NCBI RefSeq assembly: GCF_004303025.1
Contig: NZ_PJQW01000008.1
Location: 1-64,000, forward strand
DNA from: Flavobacterium sp. J27
GTDB taxonomy: Bacteria; Bacteroidota; Bacteroidia; Flavobacteriales; Flavobacteriaceae
DNA length: 64,000 nucleotides
Reading direction: 5' to 3'
Shown: positions 1 through 8,234 of the stretch, piece by piece
Layout: each line of letters begins with the position of its first letter
Position numbering within the stretch: the stretch's first letter is position 1
Program-made: the position numbers and the translations under genes
The notes under the pieces: model-generated
Told to the model about the DNA's origin: nothing
Seen by the model: the letters and a program-made list of their open reading frames with translations, nothing else
Databases searched by the model: none

Positions 1-75
1 GTGCGCTTTTCTTCTTTGTTTGCTAGTCTATTCATAATAAGTCGATTTTGTGTCAACTTATTTCAGGACGGGACA
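1..75 (-). mobile_element. Possible left end of an insertion sequence (partial)
   Basis: On the minus strand the motif TGTCCCGTCCTG begins at position 75 and runs into the window edge. An ATG at 35-33 opens a reading frame beginning MNRLANKEEKR that continues off the window. A short terminal motif followed at once by an ORF start suggests the end of an IS, perhaps IS3-like. I cannot see the transposase body, the other end or a target duplication, so this is a weak call from layout only. Confidence 0.28.
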
Positions 76-83
76 TTTTAAAT

Positions 84-118
84 AAAAAAGCCTGAAATTT
101 TATTTTCAGGCTTTTTTA
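84..118. terminator. Bidirectional intrinsic terminator
   Basis: An AT-flanked hairpin, AAGCCTGAAA / TTTTCAGGCTT, has A-runs on one side and T-runs on the other. It lies just beyond the stop of the vWA gene at 122 and would terminate that minus-strand transcript. Confidence 0.8.
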
Positions 119-121
119 TTT

Positions 122-1681
122 TTAGTTTACGGTTTCCATTAGTCTTATAAATTCAGATTTGTATCCTTCCTCATCATTGGTAAGACCTATTTTTGCTAAT
201 TTTTTAATATCTTCAGTAGCTGTATTGCTAATATATTTTGACTCTTTTAATTTTAATCCAAACCAAGCAACAGAAGCACAAAATTTAAAGTCAGAAGTGC
301 TTTTTTCAAGATCAATACGATTGTTTTGAATTGTTTTTACTATTTCTTTACTGGTATCTTCATCTGGTTTTTTATATCTGAATTTTACTGTTGCTAACTC
401 ATTGCTATATTGAGATTTTTCTTCCTCTACTGTATTTTTAGTGTATTTTAATTTTGAGATTGTATAATTGCTTTCAATACCATTTGGAATAATTTCATAT
501 AAAGCTGTAACAGTGTGTCCACTTCCTAGTTCTCCAGCATCAATCGCATCATTTTTAAAATCTTCGTTATTTAATTTTCGATTTTCGTATCCAATCAATC
601 TATAGGCTTGTACATTTTTCGGATTAAATTCAATCTGAATTTTTACATCTTTTGCAATAGCATACATAGCACCTTTAAACTCTTTTCCTAAAAAGCGATT
701 GGCTTCTTGAATGTTGTCTATATATGCATAATTTCCATTGCCTTTATCTGCTAAAATTTCCATTTTACTGTCTTTGTAATTCCCCATTCCAAAGCCTAAA
801 ACAGTTAAAAATACACCTGTTTTTCTTTTTTCTTCGATTAATTTGGTAATTTTAGTATCTGAAGATGTACCTACATTAAAATCACCATCAGTAGCAATAA
901 TAACTCGGTTGTTTCCTCCTGTAATAAAATTTTGTTCTGCTAATCTATAGGCTAATTCTATTCCTGCTCCACCAGCGGTGCTGCCTCCAGCAGATAAATT
1001 TTCAAATGCATCTATTATAGTTTCTTTTTCATCACCAGAAGTTGGAGGTAAAACAACTCCAGCCGCACCAGCATATACCACGATAGAAACTTTGTCTTCT
1101 TTGCGAAGTTGTTTCACTAAAATCTTTATAGATTCTTTCAAAAGTGGAAGTTTATTTACATCATGCATTGAACCAGAAACATCAATTAAAAATACAAAGT
1201 TAGAGTTTGGTAAATTAGTGGTAGGAATATTTTTTCCCTGTAACCCAATTTTTAATAGTTTATGATTTTTATTCCATGGGCTATCACTATATTCTGTATT
1301 GATAGAAAATGGAGTATTGTCTGATGGTTCTGGATAATTGTACTTAAAGAAGTTAATCATTTCTTCCACTCTTACAGCCTCTTTAGGTACTTTTTGTCCA
1401 TTATTAATAAAGCGTCTTATATTGGTATAGGAAGCATTATCAACATCTATTGAAAAGGTGGAAAGCGGACTTCCTTTTGTAGATTGAAAAGGATTTTCTT
1501 CCACTTCAGCATAACTTTCGTCGTTGTTTTCAAAAGTTTCATTAAACTCTTCAACATAAGGTTCATAAGCAACAGAGGCTTCAACCGAATCGTATTCATG
1601 ATTTTTGTTTTCATGGGATTCTTTACAATTGGTAAAAATAAAAGGGAAGACGAAACAAAAATAATAGATGTTTTTTTTCAT
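122..1681 (-). CDS. vWA-domain lipoprotein, YfbK family
   Basis: Predicted 519-residue lipoprotein. I start at the ATG giving MKKNIYYF because a signal peptide and lipobox (FTNC, Cys about residue 19) follow at once; a longer frame opens 30 bases earlier. An N-terminal segment typical of YfbK-like proteins (NPFQSTKGSPLSTFSIDVDN) precedes a von Willebrand A domain whose MIDAS motif DVSGS lies near residue 165, with TDGD further on. The C-terminal 150 residues fit the DUF3520 tail that accompanies this family. vWA domains bind ligands through a metal ion; the role of YfbK proteins is not established. It is followed by a strong terminator and appears monocistronic. Confidence 0.85.
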   Translation of the reverse strand: MKKNIYYFCFVFPFIFTNCKESHENKNHEYDSVEASVAYEPYVEEFNETFENNDESYAEVEENPFQSTKGSPLSTFSIDVDNASYTNIRRFINNGQKVPKEAVRVEEMINFFKYNYPEPSDNTPFSINTEYSDSPWNKNHKLLKIGLQGKNIPTTNLPNSNFVFLIDVSGSMHDVNKLPLLKESIKILVKQLRKEDKVSIVVYAGAAGVVLPPTSGDEKETIIDAFENLSAGGSTAGGAGIELAYRLAEQNFITGGNNRVIIATDGDFNVGTSSDTKITKLIEEKRKTGVFLTVLGFGMGNYKDSKMEILADKGNGNYAYIDNIQEANRFLGKEFKGAMYAIAKDVKIQIEFNPKNVQAYRLIGYENRKLNNEDFKNDAIDAGELGSGHTVTALYEIIPNGIESNYTISKLKYTKNTVEEEKSQYSNELATVKFRYKKPDEDTSKEIVKTIQNNRIDLEKSTSDFKFCASVAWFGLKLKESKYISNTATEDIKKLAKIGLTNDEEGYKSEFIRLMETVN

Positions 1682-1770
1682 TTTTTTGTGCATTAAAAGT
1701 GATACTTCCATTCCACAAAAGCTATGCCAAATTAATCAAAAAATCTTCATTCTTGTCGTTAATATTTGTA

Positions 1771-2262
1771 TTATTTTATATCCAATTTTTCTTTTGCAAT
1801 AACTGTAAATTGCTCTAAAGAATGGATGCGGTTTTCTAATTTTTCAATAATATCTTCCAAAGGAACAAGTTGCTTTTCTTGAACTTCAATTTTTTCTTTT
1901 AAAGTTTTAATGATGTCCTCTTTTAAAAGAATGTTCTCTTTTAAAGTAGCAAAACGTTGTGCTATTTGCTCCTTGTTTTCAGTATAATATTTTTCTTCTG
2001 GTTCTTGAATAAAATGGATTAGATTGTCATCTTTAGTTAGAAGCATACTCCCTTTGCCTGTTATTAACCAATGGATATTTACCTTAGGGAAGTTGTGTGC
2101 AATATCTAATAATATTTCAACAGAAGGTTTATTCTTTTCGTCTCTTAATCTATTTAATTTACTTGAGCTATCATATTTTAAACCATTTAATGCAAAATCA
2201 TTAATGTTTTTAAATCCTTGATAATTAACAACTTGTAATAATCTTTTGAAGAAATCTTGCAT
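1771..2262 (-). CDS. Phage-repressor-type HTH regulator with coiled-coil tail
   Basis: 163 residues. Residues about 10-75 read as a CI/Cro-like helix-turn-helix domain, including the family-typical segment PSVEILLDIAHNFPKVNIHW followed by LITGKGSMLL. Residues 90-155 are rich in Glu, Lys and Leu heptads (coiled coil), probably for dimer or tetramer formation. It is divergent from two small unknown genes at 2544 and 2911, and the AT-rich gap between them is a likely operator region. This could be a host regulator or the leftover of a small mobile element. A similar HTH plus coiled-coil protein is encoded at 39182. Confidence 0.75.
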   Translation of the reverse strand: MQDFFKRLLQVVNYQGFKNINDFALNGLKYDSSSKLNRLRDEKNKPSVEILLDIAHNFPKVNIHWLITGKGSMLLTKDDNLIHFIQEPEEKYYTENKEQIAQRFATLKENILLKEDIIKTLKEKIEVQEKQLVPLEDIIEKLENRIHSLEQFTVIAKEKLDIK

Positions 2263-2543
2263 TTTTATTAAAATATGTTTGTAAAATAAAAACTTGTTTG
2301 TATATTAGCTATAGTAAAACGAATAAAAAACCACTCAAAAACGAATTGATAGGGAAAGCGAATATAGTAAAAAATACTGTATTCTATTAAATTATATTCA
2401 GTAGATAATGCAAAAACCTGTTAATTATTATAAATAATTTTATAATTAGTTGAATAAGAATTTTTTTCGTTTTTTTTTAAAACCAAATCCTACCATTTTT
2501 CGTACATATTATATTAAAATAACTAATGCTAAATAACTACTAG

Positions 2544-2879
2544 ATGTACACAAATCATGAAATTGGTAAAATTTTGCATGGTGCAAATACCATAGAAGAC
2601 TTTTTGTTTATTCAGATTGAAATTTTAGAAAACATAGATTGTTATCTAAAACAGTTTAAAAAAGAGTATTTTGGTTTTATAGGTAGGTTTTGTATGGAAG
2701 CTATTCCAAAATTAATCGAGAATGTCGAACATAATTTAAATCAATTAGCTTGTTTTCATTTTTTAACCACACTTTTTTTCGATTTTGAACGCTTTTATAA
2801 AATTGGAGGATCACATTATTTTAAAATGAGTGTTGCTTCTATTGAAGATAAATTGAAGAATTCTGTAAAAAAAGCTTAA
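2544..2879 (+). CDS. Unknown small protein (111 aa)
   Basis: Not recognised. The protein is predicted helical, with no signal peptide or transmembrane segment, and is rich in Phe, Ile, Lys and Glu. It lies 32 bases before the next small ORF in the same direction and is divergent from the HTH regulator at 1771, so the three may form one regulatory unit. ATG start. The clear codon bias and typical spacing support a real gene; no function is offered. Confidence 0.6.
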   Translation: MYTNHEIGKILHGANTIEDFLFIQIEILENIDCYLKQFKKEYFGFIGRFCMEAIPKLIENVEHNLNQLACFHFLTTLFFDFERFYKIGGSHYFKMSVASIEDKLKNSVKKA

Positions 2880-2910
2880 TTTTTTTACAGAATCTTATTA
2901 GTGGATAATT

Positions 2911-3168
2911 ATGATTAAACCTTTTGAAAAGCAAATAATTGTTAATTATTTAGGGAAGCAACCTAGTAAAAGAATCATTCCTGTTTTAAATGAGAAAAAG
3001 ATTTTTAATGCTAGAGGAAAATCATTTTCGCCTAAGTCAATACAAGACATCTTAAATGGTAAAACGGAAAATAGAATTGTTGAAACAGAAATTATTAAAA
3101 TTGTAAAAGCAGAAAAGAAAAAAAAAATGGAAGTTGAGAGTTTTAAACGAGAAGTATTTGGAAAATAA
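2911..3168 (+). CDS. Unknown small basic protein (85 aa)
   Basis: Not recognised. It is very basic, with a Lys-rich C-terminal third, which would suit nucleic-acid binding. It follows the 2544 gene closely and ends only 5 bases before the stop of the convergent HxlR gene at 3174. Probably co-transcribed with the 111-residue gene. Confidence 0.55.
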   Translation: MIKPFEKQIIVNYLGKQPSKRIIPVLNEKKIFNARGKSFSPKSIQDILNGKTENRIVETEIIKIVKAEKKKKMEVESFKREVFGK

Positions 3169-3173
3169 AATAG

Positions 3174-3518
3174 TTACATAATATTACTATATGTCCAAGA
3201 TTTTATAGCTTTTAACAATGGTGCTAGAGATTTACCTTTTTCGGTTAAACTGTATTCTACTTTTGGTGGAATTACTGGGTAAGATTTTCTAATTATAATT
3301 TCTAATTGCTCCAAATCTTTTAACTGTTGCGATAGCATTCTTTGACTAATTCCTTTAATATTCTTGTCTAATTCGTTGAATCTCATAGTTTTATTTTTCA
3401 ATAATAACCATATTATAACAGGTTTCCATTTTCCACCAATTTCTTCCATAAAAATGGTGATTGGACATTCTGTAGCATGAGTATATTTTTTTTCAATTTT
3501 TTTTTCTTCAGTTTGCAT
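3174..3518 (-). CDS. HxlR-family transcriptional regulator
   Basis: 114-residue winged-helix regulator. The HxlR hallmark region is clear: ECPITIFMEEIGGKWKPVII, then MRFNELDKNIKGISQRMLSQ and the wing segment around YSLTEKGKSL. The family pattern is a Cys near the N-terminus that in some members senses redox or electrophile stress; here it is in ATECPI. It is divergent from the SDR gene at 3621, with a palindromic operator candidate between them, so it most likely controls that gene. Confidence 0.9.
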   Translation of the reverse strand: MQTEEKKIEKKYTHATECPITIFMEEIGGKWKPVIIWLLLKNKTMRFNELDKNIKGISQRMLSQQLKDLEQLEIIIRKSYPVIPPKVEYSLTEKGKSLAPLLKAIKSWTYSNIM

Positions 3519-3544
3519 AGAAATAAGGTTTTTCCGAGTTTAAA

Positions 3545-3569
3545 GTAAGTTACTTACTATTTAGTAAGT
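3545..3569. promoter_or_regulatory. Palindromic operator between HxlR and SDR genes
   Basis: A perfect 18-bp palindrome with 8-bp arms, ACTTACTATTTAGTAAGT (3552-3569), overlaps a second one, GTAAGTTACTTAC (3545-3557). It sits in the 102-bp gap between the divergent genes. HxlR proteins bind such dyads as dimers; assignment to this HxlR is inference. Confidence 0.6.
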
Positions 3570-3620
3570 TCTTGTTTCAAAGTTAGTAATAATTTAGTTT
3601 TGTTTGAAAATAAATAAAAA

Positions 3621-4355
3621 ATGAATAAAAAGATTCTGATTACTGGTGGTACAAGTGGTATTGGATTAGCTTGTGCAAAATATTTAATTGAAAAAAATTA
3701 TGAAGTTATTATTACAGGAAGAAACAAAGAAAGTCTGGATTTTGCAATACAAGAATTGGAAAATAAAGCCTACGGATATATTTCTGACACGAGTAAATTA
3801 AATGAAATAGAGAATTTAGTATATGAAGTTCAAAAAAATCACAATAATATAGACGGATTATTTATAAATGCTGGAATTTTTAAATCGGTTTCTTTTGAAA
3901 ACACAACCGAATCTATGTTTGATGAAACGATGAATATCAATTTTAAAGGGGCATTCTTTACTATTCAAAAGTTTTTACCACTACTGACTACTGGATCAAG
4001 TATTGTATTGAATACTTCGATTGCTGTATTTAAAGCCTTTCCAAATACGAGTGTTTATACTGCAAGTAAAGCTGCATTAGAATCGTTAGCCCAAGTTTTA
4101 AATTTAGAATTAGCTTCTAGAAAAATAAGAGTAAATATTGTTAGTCCAGGAGTGACCCGTACACCTATTCAGCAAAAATCGGGAATGACAGAGGAAGCAA
4201 TAAATAACTTATTGCAACATTTTGCTACTACTTCACCTATTGGAAGAGTAGTTTTACCAGAAGATATTGCGCCTATTGTAGGATTTTTGATTTCTGAGGC
4301 TTCCTCAGTGCTTCGAAATGAGAAAATTATAGTTGACGGAGGTACAACATTGTAA
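3621..4355 (+). CDS. Short-chain dehydrogenase/reductase (SDR)
   Basis: 244-residue classical SDR acting in the cytoplasm on an unknown substrate with NAD(P)H. The Rossmann motif TGGTSGIG lies at residues 8-15, NAG (LFINAG) near 86, a catalytic Ser in LNTSIA near 132 and the YTASK catalytic pair near 145-149. The C-terminal PGVTRTP and VDGGTTL segments are also typical. Divergent from the HxlR gene. A paralogue with the same HxlR partner arrangement is at 19747-20953. Confidence 0.9.
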   Translation: MNKKILITGGTSGIGLACAKYLIEKNYEVIITGRNKESLDFAIQELENKAYGYISDTSKLNEIENLVYEVQKNHNNIDGLFINAGIFKSVSFENTTESMFDETMNINFKGAFFTIQKFLPLLTTGSSIVLNTSIAVFKAFPNTSVYTASKAALESLAQVLNLELASRKIRVNIVSPGVTRTPIQQKSGMTEEAINNLLQHFATTSPIGRVVLPEDIAPIVGFLISEASSVLRNEKIIVDGGTTL

Positions 4356-4406
4356 TTGATTACCTCTCAAGTGTATTAATTTGAGAGGTTTAACTAAAAC
4401 AATTGT

Positions 4407-5201
4407 TTATTTAATTATAGATGTTCTAATACGATTATACCCATACACTTTTTTAGTAGGGTTTATGGTTAGATAATATATCTGATTTTTTTGGTAACCA
4501 TTATTTAGAATTTCAGTTTCAAATTTTGATAAAAATGCTTTAGGCACATTTTTATCTGCATTTATTAATAAGGTAGTTTGAGAACCTTCGTTTCTTTCTA
4601 ATAACTCATAAAAAATAAATTCTTTTAAGTCTTTTATGTCAGAAATTTTATCATTTAACTGAAGGTAATAATCATCCAAATTATACTTGTTGGAATGCTG
4701 TAAAGTTGATTTTTTAAGTTTACCAATGGCAATAAAAATCACATTTGAATTTTGTTTTAAGTCAAAATTAAATTTTGTCTGATTTGTTTCAAAAGGATGA
4801 ATATCAACTAAAAGACCTAAAGAAAAATGCGATATAAAAGTGGAAGTGTCGTCTTTTTGTTTTACCCAATAGATGAAATCTTCAATGAATACTTTATTTT
4901 CTTTTACACTAAAGTCAGAAGTAAAAAAATCGTTTATGTCATAACCAAAAGCACCTTTCTTTTGCGGTGTAAACACCTCGTTTTTTTGGATATCAATCCC
5001 TCTTTTTAAAATGGAATCTGCCATAAAATCAAATACATTCATCGTAATCGTATACATACTATCAGTGATGGTATGACAACATATAAAATCATCACTTCCT
5101 TTTTCAAATTCATGCCAATGCCCAATTAATTTTTCTTCTTTGCTTTGGCAAGAAAGCAAACTAATTGTTATCGTAGTCAGTAAAATTTTTAGTCCATCCA
5201 T
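4407..5201 (-). CDS. Unknown lipoprotein (264 aa)
   Basis: The N-terminus ILLTTITISLLSCQSKEEK is a lipoprotein signal with Cys about residue 18. The mature part begins with LIGHWHEFEKG, resembling lipocalin-like or 'does not exceed' type starts of Bacteroidota outer-membrane lipoproteins, but I cannot assign a family. Its start overlaps the end of the next upstream gene (5161) by about 40 bases in another frame, so the two lipoproteins are probably translated from one mRNA. Confidence 0.65.
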   Translation of the reverse strand: MDGLKILLTTITISLLSCQSKEEKLIGHWHEFEKGSDDFICCHTITDSMYTITMNVFDFMADSILKRGIDIQKNEVFTPQKKGAFGYDINDFFTSDFSVKENKVFIEDFIYWVKQKDDTSTFISHFSLGLLVDIHPFETNQTKFNFDLKQNSNVIFIAIGKLKKSTLQHSNKYNLDDYYLQLNDKISDIKDLKEFIFYELLERNEGSQTTLLINADKNVPKAFLSKFETEILNNGYQKNQIYYLTINPTKKVYGYNRIRTSIIK

Positions 5202-5730
5202 GTGCTGTTTTTTTATAAAAATGCGTTTGATGTAAATTTGTATAACAAGATAAAGGAATTTTATAATAATAAACTGCTATAATAGCTATTTTGGCTTTTT
5301 TATTATACATTGGATAGGAAACGTTGTATAAATAGTTGTCTTTAAATCTGTTTTGCCATTCTGTAATGCGCTGGTTTGTGGCTTTCTCATCATTATTTTG
5401 ATTAACAAAAAAATAATCATATTCTTTACTATCAAATAAAATTGTATTTTTTAATTGTTCCATTTTCCAATATGCTTTTGTAAAAAGAGGAAAAGATAGA
5501 TTATAAGAAGGTATTGATTGCACTTCTTTAAAACTTAGGGTTTTGTAATCATCAGGAGGACTCAATAATTGTCTATTGTTCCAAAGAATGGGTTTGTCTT
5601 TTTGGTCGGCAATAAAAGTATTGATTACCGCATAGGCCTCTTCATCACTAAATACATAAGGAGTCTTTTTTTCCTTGTTTCCACAAGAAACAAATAGAAG
5701 TATACTAAGTAATAAGAATATATTTTTCAT
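5161..5730 (-). CDS. Unknown lipoprotein (189 aa)
   Basis: I start at the second Met, giving MKNIFLLLSILLFVSCGNKE, a textbook lipoprotein signal (Cys about 16). The mature protein is polar and not recognised. First gene of a two-lipoprotein operon with 4407; their ends overlap. A terminator lies just downstream of the neighbouring gene at 5769, not of this pair. Confidence 0.65.
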   Translation of the reverse strand: MKNIFLLLSILLFVSCGNKEKKTPYVFSDEEAYAVINTFIADQKDKPILWNNRQLLSPPDDYKTLSFKEVQSIPSYNLSFPLFTKAYWKMEQLKNTILFDSKEYDYFFVNQNNDEKATNQRITEWQNRFKDNYLYNVSYPMYNKKAKIAIIAVYYYKIPLSCYTNLHQTHFYKKTAHGWTKNFTDYDNN

Positions 5731-5768
5731 GGCAACTAATTTCAATCACTAAAATAAACTAAAAACAA

Positions 5769-5795
5769 AAAAGTCTGTAAAAAATACAGACTTTT
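5769..5795. terminator. Intrinsic terminator
   Basis: Hairpin AAAAGTCTGTA / TACAGACTTTT with an AAAAA loop, between the lipoprotein operon start and the end of the T9SS protein gene. A- and T-runs flank both sides. Confidence 0.6.
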
Positions 5796-5851
5796 CCATC
5801 TTAAAAGCAACCAAATTATAAAAAAAGTGGGTTCTATAAATTAAACTAAAA

Positions 5852-8104
5852 CTACTTTTTGATTAAGCGTACTACTTCTTGTGTTCCATCTTTGGTAATT
5901 TGAGCAAAGTAAATGCCATTAGCCATTTCAGATAAATCAATCGAACTCGTTTGTGTTAACCGAATTACTTCTTGTCCTGTTAAGTTCATTACACTTACAT
6001 GATCTACTAAAACATTCAAATTAACCACATCATGTGTTGGTACTGGAAATACAGATAATCCTTCAATGTTATGAGTTGGGTTATCCAAAGTACTATCTAC
6101 TGTAATTACAAATTCATAAAAATTGAAATTAGTATACTCATCAAATACTTCTAAAGTAATGGTATGCAATCCGTTTGTTAAGGTTTGTCCAGGTGAAGGA
6201 TATTGATCTATTGTAAGCGATGTAGCACAATTGTCAGTAACCACTACAGAAGTAGTAAAATCTGGTAAAATATAACCGTTATTGCTAGCATTATTATAGC
6301 CTACAGTCATGTCGACTGGTAAGGTATTGGTGTCAAAAACAGGTGGTAAATTGTCAGATACATGAATTGTGGTAGTACAAGTTGAAGATAAATTGTTATT
6401 GTCTATTACTGTTAAAGTAATAGTTATTGGAGAACCAACATCAGAACAGTTAAAATTATCTTGATCGATACTGATAGATTGAATACCCGAAAGATCATCA
6501 GAACCATCATTGATATCAGCAGTGTCGATAGTATACGTTCCATATTCGTCTAAGTTGAACCAAGTTTCACCAACGCAACTTGCAGTAGGTGGTGTGGTGT
6601 CTACTACATTTACGGTACGAATCATTTGTTCTGCTTCATTTCCTGCAGCATCAGTAGCATTGTAGTAAATAGTATAACTACCCACTGCATCTACAAATTC
6701 GGATGCATCAATAATTACACTAGAACCATCATCTGTAGTGGCGCCTAGTTCGGTATAACCAGCACCTAATTCAATTTCTTGCGGATTAGCACCTGTTAAG
6801 GTAATTACTGGAGCAGTACATTCGGTTCTAAAAGCAACTTGAGCGGTAACAGTGGTCCAGTTAGTCGTACTATAAGAAGGGTCATCTACTTCAATACAGT
6901 ATAAAAGTGGTGTTAAAGTCGCTTGGAAATCTGTAAAATTGGTATTGTTGCCATTTTTTACATTTAAAGCATACAAATACGGATTGTTTTTAACCAATAG
7001 GTATGTTAAATTAGGTAAACCACTAAAATCCAATTCGGTAAATTCATTGCCATCAAGATTCATAAATTGAATGCTTAATGGTAAAGTAATACTAGTTAAA
7101 TCACAAATTTCTGCCGCTAAACTAATTAAATTGGTATTCGCAGATAAATCTAAAGTAGTAAGTGCATTGGCACCACAAAGTAGACTAAATAATGCGGTAT
7201 TATTAGATACATCTAAAGTGGTAAGTTGGTTGCCTCTACAATTCAAAACTTCTAAAGACGCAAAGTCTTCTATACCTGTTAAATCAGCAATGTTTTTATA
7301 AGTTACATTTAAATTTGTAATTCCTGAAATATTGGCTGTAGTAACATAATCGTCTAAAACCGTATCATAACCTAAATCGATTAGTCTTTGCTCAAAATTA
7401 TCATCGGGTACATAGGTGTCATCAAAATGACAATTGGTACTGAAGGAATTGTTAGGATCTATATTGGTCCAGTTGGTTTGACTATACGAAACATCATCCA
7501 CTTCAATACACGTTAATAATGGTGTGTTAGAAGATTGAAAACCTACAATTAAAGAATTGTTACCGTTTTTTACAGAAATTCTTTCCATTACTGGATTGTT
7601 ATTAATAGTTATAAACGCTAAGTTCGGATAGATCCCAAGATCATAACTTGTAAGTAAAGTACTGGAAAGATTGACTTCGTAAAGTGCAGTAGCTATATCT
7701 GATAATGTCAAATCGGTTAAGGGATTACCTTCAAAAGCAACTCGGGCTAAATTACTATTTGCTGATAAATCTACGGAAGTAAGATTGTTGTAACCCCCAT
7801 AAAAAGTGGATAGGTTTACATTATTAGAAAGATCTATTTCTGTTAGACTATTACCTCTAACACGTAAATATTCTAAAGCTGAAAAACTTTCAATTCCTGT
7901 TAAATCGGAAATGTTTCTATCATCTAAATCTATGGTAGTTACCGAAGCTACATCAGCAGTTAAGACTAAACCATCTAGTGTACCTTCTGTATCAATTCCT
8001 AAATCAATTAAAGCTTGTTCAAAATTAGCGTCGGGAATAGCAGTGTACTGACTGAACATAGTCAAGGAAAAAAAGAGGGCAGTTACATGTAATAATCTTT
8101 TCAT
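5852..8104 (-). CDS. Secreted LRR / DUF5011-like protein with T9SS type A sorting tail
   Basis: 750 residues. The signal peptide is residues 1-18 (MKRLLHVTALFFSLTMFS). Two blocks of leucine-rich repeats (about 50-215 and 235-425) share the start pattern IPDANFEQALIDLGID / VPDDNFEQRLIDLGYD, so the region arose by internal duplication. Residues about 430-510 resemble DUF5011 (ITLTGANPQEIELGAGYTEL), followed by HYR-like beta domains to about 670. The last 75 residues (FPVPTHDVVNL ... GIYFAQI ... VVRLIKK) are a type A sorting domain, so the protein should be exported by the type IX system and anchored or released at the cell surface. A role in adhesion or binding is inference. Confidence 0.9.
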   Translation of the reverse strand: MKRLLHVTALFFSLTMFSQYTAIPDANFEQALIDLGIDTEGTLDGLVLTADVASVTTIDLDDRNISDLTGIESFSALEYLRVRGNSLTEIDLSNNVNLSTFYGGYNNLTSVDLSANSNLARVAFEGNPLTDLTLSDIATALYEVNLSSTLLTSYDLGIYPNLAFITINNNPVMERISVKNGNNSLIVGFQSSNTPLLTCIEVDDVSYSQTNWTNIDPNNSFSTNCHFDDTYVPDDNFEQRLIDLGYDTVLDDYVTTANISGITNLNVTYKNIADLTGIEDFASLEVLNCRGNQLTTLDVSNNTALFSLLCGANALTTLDLSANTNLISLAAEICDLTSITLPLSIQFMNLDGNEFTELDFSGLPNLTYLLVKNNPYLYALNVKNGNNTNFTDFQATLTPLLYCIEVDDPSYSTTNWTTVTAQVAFRTECTAPVITLTGANPQEIELGAGYTELGATTDDGSSVIIDASEFVDAVGSYTIYYNATDAAGNEAEQMIRTVNVVDTTPPTASCVGETWFNLDEYGTYTIDTADINDGSDDLSGIQSISIDQDNFNCSDVGSPITITLTVIDNNNLSSTCTTTIHVSDNLPPVFDTNTLPVDMTVGYNNASNNGYILPDFTTSVVVTDNCATSLTIDQYPSPGQTLTNGLHTITLEVFDEYTNFNFYEFVITVDSTLDNPTHNIEGLSVFPVPTHDVVNLNVLVDHVSVMNLTGQEVIRLTQTSSIDLSEMANGIYFAQITKDGTQEVVRLIKK

Positions 8105-8234
8105 CGTGAAATGTTTGTTTATGTTTTTATTTGTAAAATTTTATCCTACAAAGGAAAACATTTCTTGATGGAGGTAAAAGAAAAGTAGGGTAGCAAATGG
8201 GTAGCAAGCCTTAAAAATAAAGGTGTTAAGTAGA

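Noticed and set aside
122..1681. Ro/TROVE (Rsr) protein because of a vWA domain
   Set aside because: It has a lipoprotein signal and the YfbK-type N-terminal segment, no TROVE part, and is far from rtcB.
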